Shown here: in pieces, positions 1 through 11,046 of the stretch
Position numbering within the stretch: position 1 is the first letter of the stretch
Layout: each line of letters starts with the position of its first letter
Source: Hemicentrotus pulcherrimus
Taxonomy: Eukaryota > Echinodermata > Echinoidea > Camarodonta > Strongylocentrotidae
Assembly (NCBI GenBank): GCA_003118195.1
Contig: BEXV01000018.1
Location: forward strand, 240,657 to 304,656
Length of the DNA stretch: 64,000 nt
Direction: 5' to 3'
Program-made: the position numbers and the translations under genes
The notes under the pieces: model-generated
What the model saw: only the letters and a program-made list of their open reading frames with translations
Database searches by the model: none
What the model was told of the DNA's origin: nothing

Positions 1-220
1 AATAAACACACCGACAGCCCAACACACAAGCAAGGTAAAACACTTTGAATTTGCATAATTATTTATTTATTTATTCATTTCTAAGTTTATTCCGAAAGTA
101 TTTCTAGTACTTATTTTTGCTATGTTCATGATGCTTGGCTATGATTGAGTGTTATTAAGTGTGTATGCCGTGTATATTTGTTTATACAATGTATTTGTTT
201 TTGTATGTGTTTTTACTTCA

Positions 221-290
221 GAACCTGAAGAAGGCCTCACAAGCCGAAAGCTCGCAATAAACTTGTAAAGTACAGCTACGTCTCACGTTC
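221..290 (+). repeat. Hammerhead-like core, probable retroelement remnant
   Basis: CTGAAGA (225-231) is followed by a short stem GGC/GCC (233-235 with 243-245) and GAAA (246-249), the order of the conserved hammerhead ribozyme core. GAAC (221-224) could pair with GTTC (287-290) as stem I. The residue expected to be U before the cleavage base is not in place and stem III is poor, so self-cleavage is doubtful. Such cores are known from Penelope-like and other retroelements; the assignment here is inference. Confidence 0.25.
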
Positions 291-2942
291 CTAGACCATT
301 TCCTCACGCCTACATATTCTGGAACACCCGTTGTCATGTCAGATAATAATAAGATAACAATAATTATAAGAAATAAATAATAATAAACATGTATTATTTT
401 ATGCTGAAACTTGTAATAGGTAATGATATCAAGCATAAACTTTTACTCATTGAGCCCCTCCATTGTGCGCTATCATATTGTTGATATCATAAGTGTCATA
501 GTATGTACGATTTTTTTTATGATTGAGAGTAGAATAGCATGTTCTTTTCATTAACAAATTTTATTAAGCACTAACCCAGTTTTTACGTATTGTATTATGA
601 CACCAGCTGGTATATACCGGAAACGACACCATTCCTCTTCCGGTTCATACCAGACAGGTACAACTCTCCATGAAGCTCTAATTCATGTTTCTCTAAGAAC
701 AGGGTGTGTAATGAAACAAAAACAAAAATGGAGTAAAGCTACATTTGGCATGTTGGCTTCCGTATTCCATTTTCGTCTATTATATCTGTAAGCTTGAGTT
801 CTGGGGAGAGGTGAAAATCAATGTGTGAGCATTTTCATTGTTATTATGCAAGTGTGGAAGAACATCAGAATAAAAATGTTCCCTGAAAAGCAAGACCCTT
901 CAAATGCCTACATATTATAGATACCGTATATCATGTAACAGCTTAAACATGTGGGTATCATTTTTATGCCACATGTTTGTGTAGTCCCAAATACATCTTT
1001 CTGTGAACAGTGCTTATTATTTTTACCAAGACTGGGCCAGCTTTCTTATTTTAGATGAATCCAGAACCTTGCAGTATATGTTACATGATCAACATTTTCT
1101 GCTCGATTCCACACCGTTTCTTTCACAATGCAATCGCATGACAAGAACTCAACTTTATCTCCAAGTATTGAATGTATTATTAGACGGAGTTCGGTATGAC
1201 TATTCTTTACAATTAGAATCAAAGTATTTGGTAAGAGTAAAATGGGAAACATTCCTGCATTTGCACATTGGTCTGAAGTTACTCAATGATAGTTTTAACT
1301 CTCTCTCACAGTGAGGTTCATTCGAGAGAAAGACAATAATTTGAAAAGGCATTTGATTACTATGAAACTCTGGAGATGGGTGTATATATGAAGATATATG
1401 TGATAATAGGATAAAATTCTTCATAATATTTCAAAATCATTATTGTCTTCTTTTTAAACATTCATAACTTTTATATATATTTTAAGGATCATATTTCTCA
1501 TGTTCTAAAACAATATATTTAACGATTCAACTTATTTCATCTACTAATACTTTCCACAACAACAAATTCAGCATAATGAATACGTCCAGCGTAGGCCTAT
1601 AACAAAATATATTTATTGATTTCATGATTATGTATGCATCGCTGTATTGTTCGAAACCATAGCAATTTATATGAATAAAAGCCACGATGAAATCATAACA
1701 ATCTCTTCTTGCATGGATGATTCGTAAATATAATAATTGCGACTTTTGCAACTGTGCAAAGTATTTTAATTGATCAATTAGCTGGGCTAATTTACAATGG
1801 GTTCCGCATCAACAGAACCGCCTACACCCTCGCCTCTGTTGTCTTGTTAATTAAAATTTCATAAATCAAGACCGCCCCTCCCCCCATGATTTCGGTGCCC
1901 TCTCAACGTTTGGACATACAAATACTCCATCGCGTGTCTTATACATCAGAAAAACAGTCAACAAATTATGAATTGCTTTTTTTTCTTCATCTTTTCTTGA
2001 AGCACATTAGTGAAACCATTTCGGTTTAGTTGAACTTTGTATCGAAAAATAGTGTACCCGGTTTGTTTTGGGGTCAAATAATTAGTTTCGATGATTATAA
2101 ATATTGGAAGTAGAAGGGGTCGGGTAGTCATAATACATCAGCATCCAGCATAATCTACTGTACAATAAACTGATAGTAGAATCGACTTCCAGTTCTGGTG
2201 AGTTGTAATCATTCGGCGTGAGCATATATCGTATATTGGAAAGTTCACATAGCAAAAATCCGCAAAAAAAAACCCGAAGATGCTCTTTCGGGAGAATATT
2301 ATTTAGTGAAATTCTTTTCTCAAAACTTAAATCTTAGGACTCATTAATGATTCGGAGCCACAAAATTTACAGAATTCTTTGAATAATTCCATTGACCGGC
2401 AGATCATTTTTCGAGCGTTACATTAAAAAAAAAATAGTATAAATAATTTAGTTGATAATTGTTCATATTGTCACATGATAGCATAGTATTGTGTAACCTG
2501 GTATTATAAATGGTCATATAATTTAGTGGGAGCGTAATATCATTTGATGGCGTTACGATGCAAAAGTATTGTTGGCTCTGTATTTCGGTTACCGCCCATG
2601 TGGGACGCCCATATCAGTATTCAACCTATAATTACAAATATAATTTGGAATCACCAAGTGGATACCTCATTCTGATCTCATCGTGATATTTTTTTGATGC
2701 GCGGTTCATAGCATCAAGTTTTCTATTATTATATAAGTGTCGGTTTATGAAACTGTTCCACCATGACCACAAGGTGACTATTATAGGCGTGTGCTCGTAT
2801 ACGCCTTTTAACCCCACCCTCTCTATTCATAATGAAGCAAATATTAATGATAATAGTGATCATTGATGCACACATAATTCATAATGGTTGATTGTTAATC
2901 AGCGAAGAATAGTTATATAACACGTGGGACGGTGACACACAC

Positions 2943-3179
2943 TCAATGACAGAAAGGCAAAGAATGCGAAGAATTCGAGGCATGGCGAGGGAATCCCTCA
3001 AGGTTACCGATAGATGAGTCATCAGGGGGTATTGTATTCGCCTCTGGCCGACCACGCCCATGCTTCGCTTGGTGGTATGGGGCATCACCATAGAACAATA
3101 GAAGGAGTACCGACCGGTATGACTCTGCTCCTTGGTGGTTTCTGAGAAAGCCCGCGTGAATGACTTTGTTTAATAACAA
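2943..3179 (-). pseudogene. Possible decayed transposase fragment
   Basis: A minus-strand open frame reads GRGRPEANTIPPDD, then GFPRH and a C-terminal Cys. This loosely recalls the end of piggyBac-type transposases (a GRP segment, an HFP-like segment and terminal cysteines). Upstream frames are broken and no catalytic aspartates can be placed. The GC content is higher than in the flanks. It could equally be a chance open frame in an unrelated repeat. Confidence 0.2.
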
Positions 3180-4440
3180 CGTAGTAAATCAGCACGCGCT
3201 CTGGTATCCCCCACGCTTAATACCATCAATCAGGTTTTCGCCGAATAACCGGTATGGTGTATAGATCTTCTCGGCAAGTTCATCGATCGCCCTATCATGA
3301 TAGGTTAATAGTTTCATTGGCACAGGGTGGGACGAGTTGTTCCTTTCATCTCATTTCGTTTTCTTGAAAGGGTAAACTCTTCTTCACCGGAAATCCTCAT
3401 CATTATTTTGTCGAATTGATGTCAGAACCATATAGTGAAAGTGTAGTTGGCACGACAGGACCAGTATAAACCAAGAAGCCTACCAGAGTACCAGTACATT
3501 GCCGGTCATATCCCTGTCCACCCACGTCACAACTGGAATACAATATTTGCACAATACATTTGTGGATACATTACTTTGTTGGCTTTTAAAAAAGTGACAT
3601 TTATTTGTGGAAGAATCTTTAGGTAATTATTTATAATCGCATAGTGTTTTCTCTCTGTGTAAGTTTTTATTATATTGTTATTTACTTATTTCGTAATTTT
3701 CATTTTAAAATTCCTTTTTATAAACAAGTGGAAAAGATTTACATGCCAAAAGAACGAAATGTTTCAAATTGGCAATGTTTCTCAACTGAATGTACACTAG
3801 TTTAGGCCTGGTATTATAATTATTATTGTTAGAATTAATATAATCAGTACTGTATTTAAAAACAATATTCTTAAGTAGGTTTTCACTTGTATATTCATAT
3901 ATAAATTAACTATGTGCATATTCCATGATAATTGTATATCATACCATGCTTAGGTATCTATACATTCCTTTCAAATAAAAACATTAGAGAAATAAAATGT
4001 AGTATATGTAAATCTTTTGAAATTTGAAAGAAATATGTCCCAATGTGTAAATATATACAGTTTATTTTAAAATAAATTCGATGGACATTTCCTCATTTCT
4101 CAGCTTGTTTCATTTTAATGAGACGGTTATTATAATAGGCATCACGCTCATACATTTGCATATCACATCAACCCATTCCAAATTTATGATAATAATTGCA
4201 AATCAGATGCCTTTGAAAAATACCCATATAAAAGGGAGAAGAAAAAAACCGGAAGCGACTTCACCCATCAGATGTTTTTGTTGTTGATCTACAATCGATC
4301 TTCCTTGTACTTGGTACTGAATTCTCCTCTAATAGAACATTGTTTTTAATAGTAAATAGTGAAAACCAAGCTAGAGTATACACGTGTTTTCCAACACAAC
4401 CAGTCTCTGTTATGGAAACGGCGAGTAAACAAAGCACTAC

Positions 4441-4960
4441 CGAGTGCTACGTCACGATCAAGCCGCTTATCTGATGCTGTTCTCTGATTGGCTGCCGATG
4501 AATTGACCTTCAGGTCGCATGCAAATCATTTTTGTGACGTCACGCCCGTTGTATTGACACTCCTCCGTACACCGGATGGTTCATGCATATTCATAAGCTT
4601 TTTCGAGCTAGAACGTTCCATTCTGTTGTAGCATATTCTTATTTTCATAATTTATCAATTACGAATAAATGCATTTTATTCTCTTTTTTGACCACCGATT
4701 GGTGGCTGAGGAAATATTAATGAGGTCGAACTAGCGTGTAGTGTGCAAACCTCACTCATATATTATCGACATCGGATTTAGTGCTTGAAGTCAGGTCCTA
4801 TATCAAGCACGAAGTCCTCCGAGCGAGCCCGACTGAATATACTGCAATTCGTCAACTTCTAAAAATAGCCCTGCACTCGCGCTAGCTCGCGAGCACATAT
4901 AATGCGCATGGCTATCAGGGACACCCCATAGATCGCCTATACGCTCATACCAGTGACTCA
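4441..4960 (+). promoter_or_regulatory. FOS promoter block (CRE, CCAAT, octamer, MEF2-like)
   Basis: The 700 bases before the FOS start codon hold a dense set of exact motifs: a TACGTCA half CRE (4448-4454), an inverted CCAAT box (ATTGG 4487-4491), an octamer ATGCAAAT (4519-4526), a perfect CRE TGACGTCA (4535-4542), a second ATTGG (4698-4702) inside a CCACC/GGTGG inverted repeat, a MEF2/CArG-like CTAAAAATAG (4859-4868), a weak TATA-like ATATAAT (4897-4903) and an AP-1 site TGACTCA (4954-4960). A classical CC(A/T)6GG serum response element was not found. Vertebrate FOS promoters use SRE and CRE sites; the use of these sites here is inferred. Transcription probably starts near 4925-4935. Confidence 0.6.
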
Positions 4961-5144
4961 TGCACTAGTCATCGCTTGATCTCAGAAAAAAGAGAGACCA
5001 CAATTCGCAGCCGCGGTAGCTATTCGTCACTAAGGAAGTTCACTTTCGATATCTCATTCAATTCGCAGTTCAACTGATACACGAACCCGGGGATTTTCAG
5101 CGCAAGAAGACCCGAGAATTAAGAGAGAAAATTCTAAATCTGTG

Positions 5145-5234
5145 ATGTACCCAACGATCAATATGCCTGCCGATGATGGTATTCAAGATCTGTTGACTAC
5201 TATGGCGTCTGGTTGTATGCCCGCTACCAGTGAG
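5145..5234 (+). CDS. FOS: FOS coding exon 1a
   Basis: The first ATG after the promoter block opens a 30-codon exon (MYPTIN... to ...CMPATSE) ending at GAG followed by the donor gttagt, phase 0. Reading on into the intron reaches a stop within nine codons. The MYP start recalls the MYQ/MFQ starts of vertebrate Fra-2 and c-Fos, though the rest is not alignable by eye. Confidence 0.75.
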
Positions 5235-8200
5235 GTTAGTTGTAATGGCGTGTATGAATGAAGATGATGGTGGTGGTGGTAGAGTAAGGGTGGGTTTATT
5301 GGGGATGCGATCTCATTAGGAGGAGGATGATGGCGGATGCCGCATCGCCCCTTCCCATCATGCCTAATCCAACTACGCCTATGCGATACTTATACCATGG
5401 AGATATGTCTCCATGCGTATTACTAGCAATATGATGCAGCAATTTTTGTTATAAGTCGCTCAAACGCTTTATTTACTGAAGTATTATTCGTTCAAAACTT
5501 TGATTCAAATTACATTATAAATTCAACTTTCGTAGAACTGTTTTCAGTTGAAATATAGCCCATCGATAGGAAACATTATTAACATTATATACCCGTCAGT
5601 ATCATCACATGACACATGATCATGTACAATGAATGTACTCAACTTTACCAAGTATAAACTCATTCAGTATCGTTTCTCGAAATTCTCTTTATTGCATTCT
5701 AGTTCTTAGGCGAGTGGAAAACTTACATTTCAATGACTCGATATGTTTTTGCAATTTTTATAAAACTCGAAGAAGAAAAAAATCTCCATCATGTCCGTGT
5801 TTATGTTTAATGAAAGAGTTTGATGATTCATCTAAATTACCGCATTCGATGAGACTGGATGGTATTATTTTTATGATGTGAGTAATCAGAAGAATCTCGA
5901 TTTTGTATGAAGCATTTGACGTTTTTTTTAGACAACTCGAGAAAATGTGCGTGTTTCCCAGGGCCGTAGCAGCCAAGGTATGCAGTGCCATTCAGATCAT
6001 GTCGCGTCGCGCGTCTGCTCCTTACTGGGCAGACAACCCGTTGTGCATGTGTGCTGCATAACAGGTGCATTATAAGCACGACCTCGATCTCACCATTTTC
6101 CCTTCAATTCTTGTGACCTATCTACAATGCTCTGTGAACCTTATTCAACAAAAACCCTTACATGCTTAGCTCAGCCATTATGCACAGAGCGAGCTCAAAG
6201 AGCACTTTTGTGGCCAGATTGTATAGTGAAACGTAATAGCAGCGAAATGTATGCAGTATATTGACACGGTAGATCGCACTTTGGCGTAACAAACAAAGTG
6301 TATTGGAGATTTAAATCCGTTGTTGGGATTGTAGTCAATGTTTTTAGCGGTTAGTACCGAACAACTATCTTTAAAAAGGTATATGTTTTTGATGTGATAA
6401 CATTTTCTTCTGTCCTATAATCTGATTCTGTATGTCAATTAAAATATGACCAAATGATAACAAAAATAAAAACGAGACCTTACATCATACATGTGAACAG
6501 CCAGAGGAAGAAGAAGAAAGATAAGTAGGCAGATTTGTTAGATCGGAAAGAATGAGTAAGGGTTTCAATGTATTCTGCCTCGCTGTTGGCGTCACCCGTT
6601 GCAGACTCTTGGCCCCGTCACTGTCATGAACTTCCGATAAGTTTCCTTCTTCTAGTGAGGGGGAATTTTCTTAGTCTTATATTATACAGACCCTTTCTAA
6701 TAATCAAAACTCAAACAATCCGACTACATCAACATAATTGCATCATTCAAAAAATGAAAAGGCATGGTTGCGACCAATCTTGAAGTTTCTGGCAAACGCT
6801 CAACTAACAACGATCCCGTGTCAAGCGATATGTTAGTCCCTGATCGGCCTGATGTGACTTCCGCTTGTAGAGTCTGTGTTGCTATTCTACATAGAACCAT
6901 ACACTGACTCGGAATTCAACAAAAATCCTGAACTCGCGGCAATCATGGTTAGTCTTGCCCACGCTCTCGAACAGGTCGCTCCTCCCCTTCTCGACTGTGA
7001 GGGTGTAGAACAGGACATCTTTGAAACCGCTAGCTTTTTTCTCGATAATCGAGTTTGGATATATTTACTTGGAATATAAGGGATCTATTTGTTGAGATTT
7101 ATTCTCAACCTACTGCATTTTCGAGGATTTTCTTTGTCAGCTGAAGGCTTTTGGGCTTAGGATTAGGTGAGCTAACATGTATCACCGGGCTATTATGTAC
7201 CCATCGGCCAAGCTCGTCAAGGTGGAAGCAGTGAGTGTTTAGTCACAAGTCTGTCTTCTTTCAATTCTCCAGGTTATCTTCATCCTCAGAATAACCTAGT
7301 CTTCCTGACATTGCTATGTTTCTCCCCATCTGCATGTGTTTATTTTTATTTTTTAGATGGTTGACCTTTTGCAATCAACCCTAAACCAATTGTCTACCTT
7401 TTTATCTTTCAGGATTATACCGCGTCAGAAGACATCATGGACATTTCAAGCTATGCACCAAGCATCAGCAGCCATGTCACCTCGTTACCTAATGCCATTC
7501 CTACTTCAGTCATCACCCCAACCACCTCCCTGACTGGTGGCTCCTGGCTTGAGCACCCCAACAACATACATGGAGGTAGCTTCGTTCCCCCACCCGTCTC
7601 TTCCCATAACGGTTACCATTCCCCCGCTGTAGTACGTGGAGGTGGTGGTTTAGGGGGGCAACACCCACACCATCCTCACCAAAGGATCGTCAGGGAGAGG
7701 GGCGATTTGGATATGTACAGAATGTCACCTTCTACAGGAGGACGCAGAAGGGGTAGAGATGACGATGTGAGTAGAAATGTAAGTCATGCACTCCTTTATT
7801 TTTCATTACAAGTAAGAAGTAGATAAGGGGTGCAAGAAGTGTTTAGACTAGATGAGTAATATACATTCGAATCGGTTATGCGTTTTAGAAGGACAAACTT
7901 AACTTAAAATTGAAACAGTGCTTACAAGATTTTCTATATAAATTGTGAAATTTAATCGCTGGCTGTATTGCTATTCCAAATACAGAGGACAATTTTCAAG
8001 GATTGTTATCAGGCACTTTGCAGTTGTAAAGAACCGTTGTATCTGGCTTAGTTCCGCTTCATTCCCTTTGAAAAAAAGCCGTTTGGTCTAGCAACATGAA
8101 ATTTGTTTCCTCATACTTTATCGAACCATCGACTTACCCTATCTAAAGAAAACCTTTGTTCTTTTGTCGGTATTCCATGCCCTTTTCACAATATTCTCGT

Positions 8201-11046
8201 AAAAAGGTAGACCGACCTTTAGCTGTTAACTGGAACGGGGCTAGATTCAATTACCCCAAAGCAAATTTAGCTCTTGAATAGTTGTTTGAATAGCACTTCA
8301 AAAGAAACCTGGAGTAGGGGGAAAACCGAGAAGTAAAACAAGTAATTGTGACACTATTTGGACCCTCTTGTTTGTAGACCTGTAAAGGCTTGCAGATTAA
8401 TCAGCTTTTAGCAATCAACCGCCAATTAAATGTTTGCACACCTTGGGTAAAATACCGCGTAGTGAAGTTAGATTTTGAAGTGATCTAGACAAGATGGCTC
8501 GCATCTATCTCTTTCATATTTGATTGGTTCTTGGAATAAATAAAAAGAAGTTGAAGAGACCAAATTATCATTATGATGTGTGGTATACTTTATCTGTTCC
8601 ACCCATTTCTAAGTAGAGCAAGAAATCCAAACGCATCAACATTTATCTTCACTCTGTTCATTTCAATTTCCACAAACTTTACTCGTAAACAGCGATTAAT
8701 TCTGGATAAAACGGCACCTTTGCGTCACGAATATTGACAGATTAAACGCGTGCATTTCCTATTTCGAAGACGTGACTATCTGGGTTTAATTCCCCAAAGC
8801 TCTCTCTCGATGCTTTTCCCCCCTTAAATTTGACAAACTTCCGCAAGTTTTAATCACGAAAGAGAATGGCAGAATGAGTCATAGTTTTTTTTTCTTTACC
8901 AGGGCAGTGCTTATAGTAAAGGAGGGGGGCAAGCCAAGACCGCGTGGCGCTATGACTCCTATTCGCCTGACTCTGGTTAATTGGACAATTCTTATGTTAA
9001 ACTCACATGTGTCTAAATCCTAGCTTCCTGTGAGTCGCAGGTTGTACTAGCTGCAGAGTTGTTCCTTCAACCAGTGGTCACTAGCTACAAACCTTGCGTC
9101 GGGCTCGAGAAAGTTATACAAAGACTAGCGCAAGATTTAACTGCACTATTGTAACCGGGGAAGTGTGAAGGGTACAGGGGATATAACTCATCAATAAAGT
9201 TTAGGAGAATGTAGGAAGGAAAAGTGTCTCTCTTTTGCAAATTTCATTGATGTATCCCGTATGTGTGTTGGCTCTCCTCCAGCAACATCACACGCGAATT
9301 CAAACACGCACATTTTATTAAGTCCTCTTAAGAGTCACAGTTTAGGTCATGATTCGAATACATTTTCATTGCGCGTACGAAAAAAAGACGCTTGGTCTTT
9401 ATGCCAATCATTCTGTATTCAACCTATCCAAACAATCACGTTAATGATAGAGTATATCCCTGACACGATCTAGTGGACCGATGCCAAGGTCTTTTATGCT
9501 ATGAAAGCAAGTAATACAAAATATATACTTTGAGGGAAAACAACTATTGGACATGTACGTGTACAAATTACGTGTAATCTGTGAGAGAATCTTTTTTAGA
9601 TGTCAGTTCTCCCCGTCTATCAAATATTGGCGCGGGCCATCGGTTCATTAAAAACAAAGTTTCCATTTCAAAGCACCTTCAATATTGTTTATCCCGTATC
9701 ATGATGAGCGATACATCACGAAAACAATTGTTTGCAGAGGCGATAAGCTTATCAATCATTAACTTGTCAAGAGAGAAAATACAATAGTTGATAGTCTCCA
9801 CGTACATCAGTAAAACTCACTACACACGACCCAAATACGTCAGAGAAGTACTTTGATTGAACCCAAGTTTAGGAATTTTGTTCACAATTACATGCACATT
9901 TTGACTTTCTTAGTTAACAGTTATAATCATGTTTAGAGGTGGAATAATATGAGTAATCATGTGTTATTTTTTGTTTTGTTTATTAAAATAGTTATCGCCG
10001 GAAGAACGAGACAAGAGGCGAGTTCGCCGAGAGAGGAACAAGCTAGCTGCAGCCAAGTGTAGACAGCGACGTGTTGATCATACCAACACTTTAATAAACG
10101 TAAGTATTTTTTTGTATTTACCAACACTAAGCATGTAGAAAGAAAAAAAAAGACAGTCGTTTGTAAAGATAGCGAAATATGTAAATACTCGAGGCTAATC
10201 AAAGAGACACAATAACATCGTTTGTTTCGCAAAATGACAACAGTGACAGTTATATTGTTCTTATACCTATCCGTCAAATTCTACTTTCCGCATGGATGAA
10301 ATGTACTTGTAAACACTTGGAGTGTAATCTGAGCCATTGAGGAATCCACTCATATGCCCGAATGAAAACATGTATATTTGGTCTATGTATTAAGTCACAT
10401 TAAATTATAATGAATATTGAAAAATCCTTCACGGCACCCTTCTCATTACGGCGGAAGGAAAAGTCATTTAGAATGGGCTAAAGGGAAGAAGTGGATATTG
10501 AACATCTCTGAAAAAGAGTCCCTCTTTTGTCCTGAGTGAACAGTATGTATTCTCAAGCCAGGAAGTATCATTTTATACAGGTTTTTCACGCATACTAAGA
10601 GGCTAATTATAATGTTCCAATTTGTTGTTAAACAGGAAACGGAGGACTGGGAAGAAAAGAACTCCACTTTGGAACAAGAGATCTCCAAGCTCCAACAGCA
10701 GAAAGAACAACTGGAGTTCATTCTGGAGGCTCACAAGGCTATGTGCCGTAAGAACAAAGTCAACAAGGAGACAACTACAACAGCCTCCTGTACCACCGCT
10801 ACCACCTGTCATGCTAATACAGTCGCTAGCCTGGACACACCCACCACCGAGGTAGTCACACCCACTCGACTCTTCAACTTTGCTGGCATGTCTGAGGGCG
10901 TCATGGGTGGCACCAATCACTCCTCGTCCGGATCGTCATCGTCGTCATGTGGACGAGAAGCCATGTCAATCAAATCCGAGAACAGCAGCAGTGGAAGTGA
11001 TATGTCCAGTCCCGAGTCAGCCCGCCGAACCCTTATTCAACTCTAA
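5145..11046 (+). CDS. FOS: FOS-family AP-1 bZIP transcription factor (spliced, 4 coding exons)
   Basis: Coding segments 5145-5234, 7413-7778 (or 7766), 9992-10099 and 10636-11046 join in phase 0 to a protein of 324 (or 320) residues. The basic region ([20 protein letters not shown]) carries the Fos-type signature with the redox-sensitive Cys. The zipper follows and ends in LEFILEAH, as in vertebrate Fos proteins. Fos proteins do not homodimerise; they pair with Jun to bind AP-1 sites in the nucleus. The N-terminal half is rich in Ser, Thr, Pro, Gly and His; the C-terminal tail is Ser/Thr-rich and ends in TLIQL. The second zipper leucine position is Trp. The exon structure matches vertebrate FOS genes. 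The family assignment is very secure; which vertebrate paralogue it matches is not meaningful, as those arose later. Confidence 0.93.
5235..7176 (+). other. FOS intron 1 (isoform a)
   Basis: Intron sequence between exon 1a and the alternative exon 1b. Most of it is AT-rich and unremarkable. A GC-richer open stretch at 6858-7079, ending at a TATAAG sequence (7075-7080), may belong to an internal promoter. Confidence 0.6.
7071..7176 (+). promoter_or_regulatory. Candidate internal FOS promoter for exon 1b
   Basis: A TATAAG sequence at 7075-7080 lies about 100 bases before the exon 1b ATG, which would put a start site near 7105 and give a 5' leader of about 70 bases. An inverted repeat TTGAGA/TCTCAA follows directly (about 7093-7109). 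No transcript evidence is available; this is inferred from spacing alone. Confidence 0.35.
7177..7230 (+). CDS. FOS: FOS alternative first coding exon 1b
   Basis: ATG at 7177 opens 18 codons ([18 protein letters not shown]) ending exactly at a strong donor, gtgagt, in phase 0. It would join exon 2 (GAT TAT ACC) across a 182-base intron without a frame shift, giving a protein of 308-312 residues. Like exon 1a it has an MYP near its start. Drosophila kayak, the fly Fos, is known to use alternative first exons, so a second promoter is plausible. Not confirmed by transcript data. Confidence 0.55.
7413..7778 (+). CDS. FOS: FOS coding exon 2 (N-terminal region)
   Basis: The acceptor tttcag at 7407-7412 follows a pyrimidine tract. 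The exon encodes 122 residues rich in Ser, Thr, Pro, Gly and His, with the NAIPTS.ITPTTS stretch common in Fos N-termini, a glycine run followed by a histidine-rich run, and an Arg-rich end ([10 protein letters not shown]). Two good donors lie 12 bases apart in the same phase: gtgagt after 7766 and gtaagt after 7778. They give proteins with or without Val-Ser-Arg-Asn just before the basic region. Confidence 0.85.
7779..9991 (+). other. FOS intron 2
   Basis: About 2.2 kb of AT-rich intron. No repeat or coding signal could be identified with confidence. An AP-1 site TGAGTCA lies at 8875-8881, which is within chance expectation. Confidence 0.7.
9992..10099 (+). CDS. FOS: FOS coding exon 3 (bZIP basic region)
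   Basis: This exon of exactly 108 nt (36 codons, phase 0 at both ends) starts [17 protein letters not shown] and contains the basic region with the invariant Asn, two Ala, Cys and Arg of bZIP DNA contacts. It ends in the first zipper leucine region (NTLIN) at a gtaagt donor. Vertebrate FOS genes are known to have the same boundary, and the ATF3-like gene in this window has an exon of the same length and phase. Confidence 0.95.
10100..10635 (+). other. FOS intron 3
   Basis: A 536-base intron splitting the bZIP between the basic region and the zipper. Nothing else is evident. Confidence 0.85.
10636..11046 (+). CDS. FOS: FOS coding exon 4 (zipper and C-terminal tail)
   Basis: The acceptor aacag precedes GAAACGGAG, and 136 residues follow to a TAA stop. 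The zipper heptads carry Trp, Leu, Leu, Leu at the positions after the leucine in exon 3, ending [12 protein letters not shown]. The tail holds a Thr-rich patch, a conserved-looking [10 protein letters not shown] segment, a Ser run and [20 protein letters not shown], which may be a phosphorylation and sumoylation region (inference). Confidence 0.93.
   Translation, partial: ETEDWEEKNSTLEQEISKLQQQKEQLEFILEAHKAMCRKNKVNKETTTTASCTTATTCHANTVASLDTPTTEVVTPTRLFNFAGMSEGVMGGTNHSSSGSSSSSCGREAMSIKSENSSSGSDMSSPESARRTLIQL

Larger units (their letters stand above)
1..4400. other. Upstream intergenic DNA
   Basis: No open frame here has a recognisable family or coding-like composition. The DNA is AT-rich with simple runs. 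It contains a hammerhead-like core near its left end and, around 2.6-3.2 kb, a slightly GC-richer patch whose minus-strand frames are fragmentary and may be a decayed transposase. A TATAAAAG box inside a CArG-like CC(W)8GG sequence lies at 4224-4235 and could be a distal promoter of the FOS gene. Confidence 0.6.

Noticed and set aside
10622..10920. Other frames over FOS exon 4, both strands
   Set aside because: Shadows of the zipper exon; the plus frame with LEFILEAH is the real one.
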